Shown piece by piece: positions 1-11,000 of a stretch of DNA of 64,000 nucleotides. Below the pieces are notes generated by a model. It ran no database searches. It was not told the DNA's origin and was given only the letters and a program-made list of their open reading frames with translations. Positions within the stretch are counted from its first letter, which is position 1. Every line of letters starts with the position of its first letter. A program made the position numbers and the translations under genes. Source of the stretch: Warburgia ugandensis (lineage: Eukaryota > Streptophyta > Magnoliopsida > Canellales > Canellaceae); NCBI GenBank assembly GCA_035236585.1, contig CP141137.1, forward strand, positions 14,152,327 to 14,216,326, written 5' to 3'.

Positions 1-1062
1 TGGACATGTGGTTTATATGGATTGATATAATTGTCTCTAATCCTGGTGCATAGATTTGGGGAGTGCAACTTTTTAATGATAGCAGAGTTGGTGATCAAAA
101 TGTTTTATTTTGAAGCAGCTAGGTGGCATTTATCAAAATCGGAATTTTGTTCCTTTTGTGACCTTTGAATTGAGGTAGTCTATCATGTGAAATAGCATGT
201 GGTATCTTATCTTGGAACAAGGCTATATTATAGGATATCAGATTGTGCTATATTTGCAGTTTTTAGCAGTACTCTGAAAGATCACATGGTTTGTTTAAGA
301 TCATGAATCCAATGTTAGTATTTTGACCATGAGGGATCAATTACCCCAGGAAATTTTTGTGCCTCAAGACTTGAAGCTAGGATCTCGGGCCGTGGCACTT
401 CGCGAGCTTTTATTTTAATCAAAGATCAGATCTTTCATATTTTGCAGATGAAAAAAAGAAATTTGCTATTTCATTAGTTAACATTACCTCTTTCACTTCC
501 CACTTCAATGCTATTCTTGGTCAGCTTCTCATAGACCAAATCGGACATAAAACCACAGGATGGAAGGTAAAAAGACCACTCTTAAGAAAGAAGGTTGGAC
601 CTACAAAATTGTTCTAAACATAGTTCAAATTTACTGGGTCGCGGCTTCTCACCTTCCAAAATCTATCATTGACAAAGTTGACTGTTTGTTCAGGGATTTC
701 CTGTAGTTAGAATCTGATCGAAGTCTCATGAGTGATGCAGTGAACAGATCTGTTTTCTCTTTTTTATTCCTCTAAGTTAGGCCCACACGCGCCCATGTAC
801 AGCCTCAAATCCTGGTCATCCAGGTGAGAGACTACTCTTGCACCACTACACTTGAAGGTTTTGGTGCACAGTGAACAGATCTGTTATCACTGCGAGAAAG
901 CTGAAAATCACAGCAGTTCAGGGAACATAAAAGATTGAATGGGAAAATCAGTAGGTTAGCACTGCACGGCTGAGAAAGACCCTTATTGCACTGAAAACAG
1001 AATAGCGATGAACATCTCTTCTTGTACCTCAATCTATTTCACATTAAGTTTAAATTCCATAG
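1..1062. other. GI intron 5 sequence, no gene seen
   Basis: AT-rich sequence with no recognisable exon on either strand and no clear transposon domain. By position it belongs to the long fifth GI intron. Confidence 0.5.
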
Positions 1063-1071
1063 TACATTCTC

Positions 1072-1266
1072 TTGAAGAGGAGCCTTGGAGCAACCATTGA
1101 ATTGTCGCCGTGTGACTTAGAGGTCATGGGTTTGAGGCATGGAAACAGCCTCTTTCAAAATGTAAGGTAAGGCTGCGTACCATAGGTCCTTTGTGGTCTG
1201 CTCCTTCTACGGACCCTGCATATGCAGGAGGTTAGTGCACTAGGCTGCCCCATTTTTATTTTTAAT
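1072..1266 (+). mobile_element. Au SINE copy 1
   Basis: A tRNA-derived SINE with the characteristic GGAGCCTTGG start, a GGTTTGAGGCATGG region standing for the B box, CAGCCTCTT, and a CTGCCCCATTTTT end. It is flanked by a 9-bp direct repeat TACATTCTC (1063-1071 and 1267-1275). It is the most diverged of the six copies. Confidence 0.85.
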
Positions 1267-1536
1267 TACATTCTCCAGAAAACACCCACATCACAGTCCC
1301 TATATGGACTCCTGTAGCATAGACCTTTTATATTTTCAAAGTAAGACTCATAAGCAATACAAAAATTTTTCATATTCCCACAAGACTAGAGAATACACTT
1401 CCATTATTGCTCCAAAACAACTTCCTAAACGAAATAAATATTCTTCAAACCAGTTTGGAAAGATGGAGTTGGAAAACGGGTTAGAGTGAGCGCATGAGGT
1501 GTTGACTTTAGGATCAGAATTAGGAAAATGATGGGA

Positions 1537-2021
1537 TTAAGCAAGAAGTTGAGGGAAAAAATGTCTCATGGGAGGACTATTATTGGTGGAAGGAGGGTGG
1601 AGAGTTGAATTGAAAGGAGGTGAAGATTGTGAATCAGGTAGATGAGGATAAGAAGATGATAATGAGGGAGAATTGAAAGGAAACTTATGAGGGGAGGATG
1701 CCACATGTGTTGTGTGAACAGTGCCAATCATAAGTCCAAGAATTGTGCATGGCATTGATGGTGGAGCCCCCAAGATATAAGTTTGCTGGAACAGAAATGA
1801 AGACTCATCAAATGATACATGGCATATGATGCCTATATGGCTAGGTTCCTTGTGCAAGCATCTATAACCAGACCGTGATGATTGTACCCTAAAAACACAC
1901 AGGAACTGGTCCTAAAATCGAATTTGTAGTGATTATAGGACTGGGTAAATGGAAAAGCTGCACATCTGAGGGAATTGATAAACTGAGGCCCTTTAACTAA
2001 ACTCCAAAATGAGTCTCTCAT
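1537..2021 (-). pseudogene. Copia integrase C-terminal/linker remnant
   Basis: LRCAAFPFTQSYNHYKFDFR and CVFLGYNHHG are the typical copia post-integrase block (family LRxFGCxCFP...LDFRSxPCVFLGY), followed by VSFDESSF. A proline/serine-rich linker follows and the homology ends before reverse transcriptase. Confidence 0.8.
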
Positions 2022-2123
2022 TCAGCCTACCACATCTCTCATTTAACCACCCACTGGTTAATTCCATTTGAGCAGGTACATTAATTAACCATTTATTTTG
2101 ATTAAATGGGAGCATGGCAAACT

Positions 2124-2148
2124 GAGAGAGAGAGAGAGAGAGAGAGAG
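2124..2148. repeat. (GA)n microsatellite
   Basis: A pure GA run of about 12 units lies within a short AT-rich interruption of the copia relic (about 2030-2280). Confidence 0.95.
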
Positions 2149-2283
2149 TCACTTTGAGGCTTGATTAAATAGCCTTAGTTTATCATTTCCCCACATCCAA
2201 ATACACTTAAGAAAGAATAATTGGGTTTCTTCTGATACAGTAATTCCAAAGGAGTAGACCAATTTAAAACAGGAGAAGACATC

Positions 2284-2975
2284 CTATCGACTAAGAGTTA
2301 GTTTCAGGGGAAAATTGCCAAAACATTTGCAGGACATGGGCATAGGCCATGAGAGATAATCCAGATTCAATGGTATGCCAAATTTTGCAGTCAGCAGAGC
2401 CATTCTGCTCGTGAGTGTGGGACAGGTGAGTCTATATTCTCCACCACAAGACTTCAAATATTGATTTATCGAATGATACTCTTTGCCCCAATTTGATTGG
2501 AGAGTTTGATCTTGCAAACATATTTGCACTCAACAAATAATTGAAATTGAATGAAAACATTGTAAATCAGTTTGTGAATTAACGGGAAAACACCAAAATT
2601 TAGAATAAATTATCAACAAATATTTTTAAGTAAAGATGGTCGTCCAATTAATAGTAAATGACTCAAGCCGCACACATCAAAGTAAATTAGATCCAATTCA
2701 TTGGAGCTTATACACAACAAACTAGGCAAATGAAAACTGGAGGATTTGCCACTCTAATAGGCAAGACAACTCAAATCATTAAAAGAAGGTGGCTTTATTG
2801 GACTGTAGCTAAAATTAATGTCACGTAAAATCTTCATAAGAGGAAAAGAGTTGAGATGGCCGAGGCATGCATGCCATTGGGCAAGCAAGACGCATTCACT
2901 AAGCAATGTCGAAGCACATGAGTTCCTTAGAATGGGAGGAGATATCTGGAGCTTACATAGACCTCCAATGTTCAA
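2284..2975 (-). pseudogene. Copia GAG-pre-integrase and integrase remnant
   Basis: The segment QWHACLGHLNSFPLMKIL (2975-2754 frame) is the HHCC zinc-binding start of copia integrase. After a frame break, QSNWGKEYHSINQYLKSCGG and SRMALLTAKFG correspond to the integrase core around the second Asp and the glutamate. Family members read TDWGGEY and QNGVVERKHR there, so catalytic residues are altered. Confidence 0.78.
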
Positions 2976-2980
2976 ACCAT

Positions 2981-4111
2981 AATTGTCAATCTCGTCTTAG
3001 GTCACCATACCAGGTGGGGGTCCTCCAACCAACATGCACCAACATCATGGTCAATATCGGATGGTATCTACCAATATGAATTAAAAATTAATTTAAATTA
3101 CTATAATATAGCTAAATTTTAAAAATAAAAGATAGGAAAAAAATAAGCAAACATCAAAACAATCCAATTCAATCCATTCAACTCTACTTTGGAGAGAATC
3201 CCAGATTGCAAAACTTTGGGAGTCTTCTTCTTCACTAAGACAGGAACTTGTAGTTGCAAAGGAAGTAGATCTTCAAAATCTCTTCAAATTTGTACAAACC
3301 AAACCAAAGAACAGCAGAAATGGATCTCTTCTGAAGAACTAAGCTCCCTTTTCATTGAAAAACTGCAAATACCGAAGATCCTTTTCACTGAAAAACTAAA
3401 GCTTCTTTGCCTTCTTAGCTGCAAAGTATGACAGAGTTGCAAAGAGGAGACATCCTCAAATCTCTCAAAACGAATTAGCAAGTCAGGCAAAAATAGAAAC
3501 ATTTGGGTCATTTTTGCATGACAAACATTTCATTCAACTCTCTTGGTTGGAAAAATGCAACAATCAAAGCCCTTGAAGTCATCTTCTTCACACGAACAGA
3601 GAAGACATGGTTGTTCAGTGACAAAGGAGATGCAGTCCTTCAGATCTCCCAAAAAACCTCAAAAAATAAAAGCAAATCTTCATAGTCTTGGTCTTTATTT
3701 GCATGAAAATACTCTTCAGGCAAAAAATTTGGAAAAAGATTGATAGTTTTTTAGTTCCAATGAACTACACTTCGTCTTCCTCATCTATCTTAGGGTTTCT
3801 GCTGGAAAAGCAAGAAGAAAGTCACATCTTTTTAGCAAATAATGGAGGCAAATTGTAATTGACAAGTTTGCCTCTTGTTTTGTCCCATAAAGTTACTTAA
3901 TTGATGGTTATTTGAAGAATTTATACAGCAAAAATAATGTAATTATAGTAAAAAGCAAATACCGGAACGAAATGACTTTTCCCAGACAGTACAACCAGTA
4001 TAGACTGATATTTGACCGGGACCAGTATTACCCATTTTTGGTACCAGTTTTGTGAATAAAACCTGAGATACTGGCATACCAGCTGGTACAATACTGGCAT
4101 TAACAACTAAG
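2981..4111. mobile_element. Insertion in copia relic with 11-bp TSD (Mutator-like candidate)
   Basis: The 11-mer GTTCAAACCAT occurs at 2970-2980 and 4112-4122, exactly bracketing 1131 bases foreign to the copia frame, whose protein similarity resumes on both sides. Ends are weakly inverted (TTGTCAAT near the left end, ATTAACAA near the right). An 11-bp duplication with degenerate ends fits Mutator-like elements. Short reading frames inside show no recognisable transposase; the right third is rich in GGTACCAG-like words. Confidence 0.6.
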
Positions 4112-4761
4112 GTTCAAACCATCCAGACGCGGAATCCTTGTTGTTTGATCCTTCACAACAAAGAATGCAAGGTAAATTTCAAAATATACATTGCTATCCT
4201 TGGAAATTTTATGGACAGACAATAGATGCTTAGAAATAGATGGAAGATGCAATATATTAGAAAGTTTAAACCTAGAACCATGAAATGAGAGTGTAGAAGA
4301 ACCAATATTATGAATCGGCAAACCTGAGCCATTTCCGATGCTCAATTGATCAGGTCTCCCATAGTCATTGGCAATTGGTAGACTGTGTAAATCATTAGTA
4401 ACAAGATGTGCTACTCCGATATAAGGGTACCATTGTTCATAATCCTCCTGATTTGCATGCTTGAAGCAGCAGAGTGAATCGATGCTTGTGCTGCACATTC
4501 CTTGAGTTTGAGCATGACTCTACACTGATCAGCCGTATGGCCATCTTTCTTACACCATTGATAGTAGTGAGATTTCCATGGTTGGGATGCAGGATTTACT
4601 GGTGGCTGATGGCTATAGTTGCCAACATTGCTTTCTAAAGAGTATCTAGGATTACCACATCCCACAGAGGAGTTGTTGCCTCTATGCGCAAGGTTGGTTG
4701 ACAATGGTAGTTGAGAAGCAATCATACCGTACTCCACTAAAAGAATCTCATGCATGACCAA
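4100..4761 (-). pseudogene. Copia gag C-terminus and protease remnant
   Basis: Two overlapping frames. The first carries a zinc-knuckle-like YQWCKKDGHTADQC in which the first cysteine of CX2CX4HX4C is tyrosine. The second carries a copia protease-like segment, WYPYIGVAHLVTNDL, followed by GNGSGLPIHNIG. The family has an aspartate in a DSG/DTG-type motif there; here it is YIG, so the catalytic Asp is lost. The frame shift between them and the lost residues show it is dead. Confidence 0.78.
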
Positions 4762-5353
4762 TGCAATGTGAAGATCAGGAAAGAAAAGAAGCTGCGTTGG
4801 TTATAGACAGAGCCGGAACCACCAATCAAACTCTAGTTAGAGAATGCAAAAAATGATGGTATTGAACTCATCGTCCAGTGGCCTCAAGTTTATCGATTAT
4901 TAGTTTTTCCTTGTTCAAGTAGGAGGTGATTGAAAGATCCCCCATCAAACTCTTGTTCCCATAAGATACTTTAGATTGAGTGAATTTGTTGAATTAGGTT
5001 TGGTGATGGTGTTGGAGTGGGGTCAACCGATAAAGCCATTAATATATGTGATCTCTCATTTTGATTGGATAATAGGGAGAAGTTGGGTGAACCAAAGTAT
5101 GTAATTGGTGAATGTAAGTTTAGTGACTTAATAATCAGCGTTGGTTTGGGTAAGTGAAGTTAAAATGATGGATCCAGATCATTAGATATAGCAAGCATGG
5201 TGGATGAAGAGTTACCAAGAGAAGAGGTCATGATGGATGATAGAGAAGAAAAGGCCTGGAGAGGATGGGTAAAAGCCAGTGAAAATGAATGAGGTAAATG
5301 AAGAAGTGGAAGCAGGGGAAAAATAAGAAAGTTAGCCAAGGACCAGAACATAC

Positions 5354-5365
5354 GCTCCGATACCA
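5354..5365 (-). other. Copia primer binding site
   Basis: Minus-strand TGGTATCGGAGC differs by one base from the usual TGGTATCAGAGC, complementary to initiator tRNA-Met. It marks the LTR/internal boundary of the copia relic. Confidence 0.75.
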
Positions 5366-5463
5366 TATTAAAATGCTTAGGTTTTGATGTATTCTCTCTC
5401 ATTTAAATGATAGATCATTATTGTATTTGTATGCATCAGTAGTATACAATCCACAAAACAGTC

Positions 5464-5644
5464 AAAGGGCTGCCCCGGTGCATGAAGCTCCCCCCTGTGC
5501 AGGGTCCAAGGAAGGGGCAGACCACAAGGGCCTATAATAGGCAGCCTTACCTTGCATTTTGCAAGAGGCTGATTCTACATCTTGAACCCGTGACCTCAAG
5601 GTCACATGACGACAACTTTTACCGTTGCGCCAAGGCTCCCCTTC
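5464..5644 (-). mobile_element. Au SINE copy 2
   Basis: Complete minus-strand Au SINE flanked by a perfect 18-bp direct repeat, ACAATCCACAAAACAGTC (5446-5463 and 5645-5662). Both pol III boxes are readable on the minus strand. It is inserted in the copia LTR region, so it is younger than that element. Confidence 0.95.
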
Positions 5645-5924
5645 ACAATCCACAAAACAGTCCTCAAGACATATATCTATTTATATATCCTAATATGATC
5701 AATTCTAATGATATATCAATGACTGTTCAAAAATAAAAAACCTTCTAGACTTTGACGATCAATAAATAAAGTCTAGTTGCTAGGAGCCACAAAAAATACC
5801 ACAACCCTTCTAATATGCAAAGAAACTACCTTGACCAAAAGGGTCTATGCATTTTATCCAAGGTGATAATCCGAGTTCCCTAATGGCCATGATTTTAATC
5901 ACATGAGGGACTAGAGATAAAGAC

Positions 5925-6262
5925 GCATGAGTAGCAAGATAAGAATGGATAGAATTAGAAATAAAAACTACAATAAACTTATGAGTAGCACCAATAGGTA
6001 ACAAGATTAGAGAGTAGACTTAGATGGTTTGAACATGTCCAACGGAGACAAAAAACTGGCACTAGTTAGAAGGAATGGGTCAATCCAAGCTAAAGGATCT
6101 AAAAGAGTAAGGAGAAAGCCCAAAAGGAGGAGGTTACAAGTGGTGAGAAAAGATTTAAAAACTCTTGAACTTAATGAAACAATGACACTTGATAGAGGTT
6201 AATGGAAGAACAAGATTTATGTAGCTAACCCCTAATTGGGACAAGGCTTTGATGATGATGAG
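5925..6262 (+). mobile_element. RTE-type LINE 3' fragment
   Basis: The + strand matches the 3' terminal coding region and tail of the RTE LINEs elsewhere in the window (RIRNE...[23 protein letters not shown]-like blocks with stops), then the CCTAATTGGGACAAGG 3' end and a short TGATGATGATGA tail. It is 5' truncated. Confidence 0.85.
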
Positions 6263-6558
6263 CATGTAGATTGACATTTCACTACTTCACCCACAAAAAT
6301 ATCTCCGGTCAAGTGAAAGAACCATATACTTTTGAGCCTTAAGGGGCCAAACTCCTTAAGCTCTAATATGTATTTCTCTAGAAGAGGCAAATTTTTGTAT
6401 GAAGCTAGACTCTACATCATGCATGCTACTTTACTAACATACTATATGGAGGCCAATAAATAAATTAAACATGGAATTCCCCAAAGATTCTTAGTGAAAT
6501 ACGAAGTATAGAGACTATGGTAACACTAAGTGTGCTGAATCTTAAATTATAACAACCA

Positions 6559-7230
6559 AAAAGAGCAGGATTTATGTTGGAGAGGATAAAAGCAAAATAC
6601 AGAAGTACTTCTTTTGTGAAAACATAATGCACACTTTAATAGTAAAGAATAAATAAAAATTACAAAAAGGTCAAAGTTCACCTCTAACCAGTAACACCAC
6701 TAAAGATCCCTGACCAAGGCTACACAACGCCATATTATTTTTCCTAAAAAAGAGAATTTTCCTATATTACCATCCAAGATGTCGCTGATGTTATAGGCTA
6801 ATCTTCATAGAGCAATGCCTTTACTAGACACCAAGGGAATATTTGTTCTCAAAAATAAGAAAGACATGACTTTCTTATTTTTGTTAAATGATAATGTAAA
6901 TCATATTAAAAAGAAAAAGCAGGATTTATGTTGCACGTGATAAAGGGAAAATAAGAAAGTACTTTCTTCTGTGAAAACATAATGCGCACTTAGTAATTAA
7001 AGAACAAATATAAATTGCAATAAGGTCAAAGATTATGGCCTAACTATTAACATCACTAAAGATCCCTTACCATGGCTACACACCATCATCTTATTTTCCT
7101 AAAAATGTCAATAAGAGAATTTGTTTATCCCGACCATTATCTAATATTTTGTGGATGATATTGGCTAATCTTCATGGACCAATGCTTTTACTAGACATCA
7201 AAGGAAATATTGCTCTCAGAAATAGGAAAA
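6559..7230. repeat. Diverged ~310-bp tandem duplication
   Basis: Two adjacent copies (about 6559-6868 and 6911-7230) share ordered blocks: GCAGGATTTATGTTG, GTGAAAACATAATGC, CACTAAAGATCCCT, GGCTAATCTTCATGG/AG and TTTACTAGACA. Substitutions and small indels separate them. No coding sense was found. Confidence 0.8.
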
Positions 7231-7795
7231 TCATAGTTCAATACAATGAAAAGAGTAACACACACACACACAAGCCCATCAAATATATAGATGCGTGTAT
7301 TATGGAAGCATAGAAAGAGAAAGATCATTACTAACGGAGAAACGATGGAAATGAAGTATCTAAGACCTTAAGTTTAATGTTATGTAATTGCCATTTTTTT
7401 ACTAAGCACACAATCAATGCTTTAGCAATTAAGTTATACAAAATAATTCAATAATAAGTCTAATTTTCAGTCTCCAATATGCCTGAGTTTTCATTTTATT
7501 TCCTATAATCCATCAGATTCACTGAAGAATATTGGATGATATAACATTTCTTTCCATCTTTCGGGAACTACATGTGTTATTAGTTTAAGCTAGAAGCATA
7601 GCTTTTATATCTGCATGCTAGCACCACCTTGCCTGTGGAAATCCCGTATCTGTGGAACTAGATTAGTCTAGTAGAATCATTCCACAACAAACGAATACTC
7701 TTGGGAACATAACATTCTTGACTTTAATCAGTCTTAAAGGTTCAAATATATCAAAGAATCAAACAAAAGAAAAGAAAGATGGTCAGCTTACTTAC
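7231..7795. other. GI intron 5 proximal part, no gene
   Basis: AT-rich intronic sequence just downstream of GI exon 5, with a short (CA)n run at about 7259-7272 and nothing else recognisable. Confidence 0.6.
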
Positions 7796-8070
7796 CAACG
7801 AAAATAATCACTTCTAATACCCAGCGGTGCAGCAAGCAATATATCAGTAATCCAGGGTGACAAGGACCTTGATGGTTTCCTCTCATTTTCCTGTAGGACT
7901 AACTGGAGAGCTTCACCCTCCCTAGACTTACTAGTTGTAGCATGACTGCCACTGCTACTCCTCTCTGTTTCACTATTCTGGTTCTCAACCTTGTAAATTG
8001 GTCGATTGTAGTGAGTTAAAACCCGAAGAATTTCCCCACATGCCAGAGCCCATTGCTCAGAGTATTCTTT
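7796..8070 (-). CDS. GI: GI coding exon 5
   Basis: A 275-base exon encoding [20 protein letters not shown], a variable serine-rich linker, then [20 protein letters not shown]. It ends within the Trp codon (phase 2) at a strong GTAAGT donor. The expected next GI segment (a large exon starting CSGVMGKYAAGEL in family members) is not present leftward in this window. Confidence 0.95.
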
Positions 8071-11000
8071 CTGTAATCAAAGATGTTGTTATTCATAAGT
8101 GGCTGTCTTTCTATCTTTCATTCATCAACCATATTTTATGTCTTAAAATTATTTTCTGATTAAAAAACACATACAGATATAAATTATAAATAAAATTACA
8201 GAGATATGTAAATGGGTTAAACTCCATACCTCACTGCTTGTGCTGATTAAGGAAATGAAAGAACTAAAGGGAGGGTTGTTCTTATCATACACCAATGACC
8301 CATCAATTATACATGAAAGAATAGGATGAACAACAGCATGGCCATGCTCTGGGTGATGAAGAACAAAGATAGCTGCAAATTATGTATGACATGGTCATTT
8401 TGCTGTTGCAAGAAAATGAAAATATAGACGAGGAATGTCATTAGAAGTGATCAACAGGGAACGATTCAGATACCCAATACTTCATCTAGAAGGCGATTAT
8501 CTTTAGATGGATAACAGTTCTGGATTAGCTGCAACAACAAAAGAAAAAATGGATAAAGAAGATAATACGAGTATATTTATTCAATCTTTTCACTTCGTAC
8601 ATGTTTTATAACCTCTGACCCTAAATAAGTATAGTTCATTTGTTTAAAAATCAAATAGATACTAGCACCCAATGAAAAGAAAGGCACACTCCACCCTGTA
8701 TGAAATGATACAAATTATAGAAGATAACAGAAAATTTATACCTCCGCTACATCATCTGCAAAACGTTCTGAGGTGAACTGGCTAAAGTATTCGACATAGG
8801 CCATAACTTGTGACTTCACAAGAAAACCTGAAGACAGTCAGTCATCGCAGATAACTTGAAACAAGAATGCAATGGCAAAAAGCAACTGCACAAACATTTT
8901 AAAGTAATTCTACTCATTACAAGAAAGGCATCCACAAACAAATATAGATCATGGTCAATGTTAATAAACTTCACCATTTTGCTCAGTTATTATCTTACAT
9001 AGAAACGAATCCACAAACATTTAATCAGGAACTCTATTCGCCAGAAAAGATCAAAATCTATGCTATTATTCCAAGCAAAGACCCCCTTCTACATTTAAGA
9101 GAGGGATGTAGAATACCATCAGCCATTCTAAGAAATCCGATCACCTTGATGTCTGATACACTTGTGGTGACATGATCAAATGTGACACTTTTCGTTGTAG
9201 GGATTTCAGCAAGTTACTAGTCAATGCTTTATGCTGTACATTATTATTATTTCGATGCCTAACTCAATTTAAAACTGGGAATCAATGCAGTACGCATTAT
9301 TGACCTGCTTCTATTAGCACTCTTTGGGGTGTTAGTTAATTGGGGCTATCAGACATCATGGTGAAGCCGAGTAATTGTTTAACAATTTGTGGTTGAAGTA
9401 CCGGTAGGATTCCATGCACAAAAAGTGTCAAAGGGGTCCACACCACCTCTTGGCCCCACCCCTTGATTTTTTGAGTGATCCAACCTGTTCATAAGATTAA
9501 CAACCCCTCAACATGGGTAAAAGGGCAGCCCCGGTGCACGAAGCTCCCACATGTGGGGTCCAAGGAAGGGGCAGACCACAAGGGTCAATAGTACACAGTC
9601 TTACCTTGCATTTTGCAAGAGGCTGTTTCCACATCTTGAACCCATGACCTCAAGGTCACACGACGACAACTCTACCATTGCCCCAAGGCTCCCCTTTAGC
9701 TCCTCAACATGGGTGACAACCAAAAATCTTATGCAAATGTATTTTTTGGTGGTTTCCTTCCCCTTGAAATATAGACAGTACTGTCTTCTCTTAATACCAT
9801 CTATATTTTGGCGAAAGAGGCCCACAAGAGAAGTTTCCATTGGATGAGATTTTTGGTACCCGCCTATCTTGAAGGGCTGTCAATCTGACGAATGGCCTGG
9901 ATCACTCAAAAAATCAAGAGGTGGAGCCCAACAGGTGGTGACGACTCCTTCCACACTTTTCGAGCATCAACTCCTTCTAGAACTCTAGTGGCAAATAGTG
10001 GAACCTCAACCTCCAAAGTACTGAAGAGATTTCCTAAGCAAAGTCAGTTCGATTGTGTGTGAACAATTGCAGAAATGAGAATGATATACGGCTCAATAAC
10101 CTGCCTATTAAGTGTGAAGAACTGACGTTACAGCAACCAGTGGAGGAGAGAGAGGGAAAAGGGAAGGAGTAGATATGGCTACAAAACTGGCATTTCCTAT
10201 GACATCTATGACAACTGACCAGGTAGGCAAAACCTTGAATCATCTGTTGGAACTTCATAGCAGTCACCGATCACAGAGTCCACTTGGAAGATGTAGTAAG
10301 ATACCTATCAGCATGACCATCAAGAGTCTGGTTGCGCTTTATATCTGCTTAAGAAGATCTACAAATGTGACTTCTTCACGCATGTAAACATTACATAATC
10401 AAATTCTTTACAATATTTAAATCAAATAATGTCATAGCTTAATAAGGGCTGAAGTGTCCAAAGATAGCACTGTGAAAACCAGAGCAATGAGCAGAGCTAG
10501 ATCAACAACTAACTCAAAGACTGTTCAACTGGGAAATTCCAGATGATCTGCTGAAAAATCAACTCCATGAGATACAAAAACTGCCAGCATGTGATGCAAA
10601 GTTCCAACCCAAAATTTGCTCAAACTTGTTGAAAGAGTCATCAAGAGCTGAAAAACTCTATCATCTATCACAGCACTAGTACTGATGCACTGTCACCCAG
10701 GACATGAGGTTTGGAAAAGAAGACCAACTCTAATAATGGATCATAATAGGTGGGAAAATATGAACAAGTAGGCAGTAACCATCCCTAACATCAATCTCAA
10801 TCTAGAAAGCTCCTCCACAGTTCTCATCAGCAAATATATTGTAACCAAATAAAAGGGAATTGTTCAGTTTTTGAACCAGACCATATCAATCTCAATAGAT
10901 TGTCCTCCACCCTCTGCAGTATCTCCATCAAAACATTCATGTCCATAGTCCCCCACTCATCAATATTGTTAACATAACTTCCACCGTCCACATTGGATTC

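Larger units (their letters stand above)
1537..5400 (-). mobile_element. Decayed Ty1/copia retrotransposon (gag to integrase; RT missing)
   Basis: Reading leftward: an initiator-Met-type primer binding site (TGGTATCGGAGC, 5365-5354), a gag fragment with a zinc-knuckle remnant, protease, GAG-pre-integrase, integrase core and the post-integrase linker. Nothing matching reverse transcriptase or RNase H is present, and no 3' LTR was found. Several frameshifts and stops interrupt it. It sits antisense-independent in GI intron 5 (same strand as GI), and is split by an insertion at 2981-4111. The LTR appears to begin at about 5366 and to contain the SINE at 5464; its right end is not resolved. Confidence 0.8.

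Noticed and set aside
1-7795. Search for GI exon 6 and later exons
   Set aside because: No minus-strand segment resembling the family's next block was found; it is assumed to lie outside the window.
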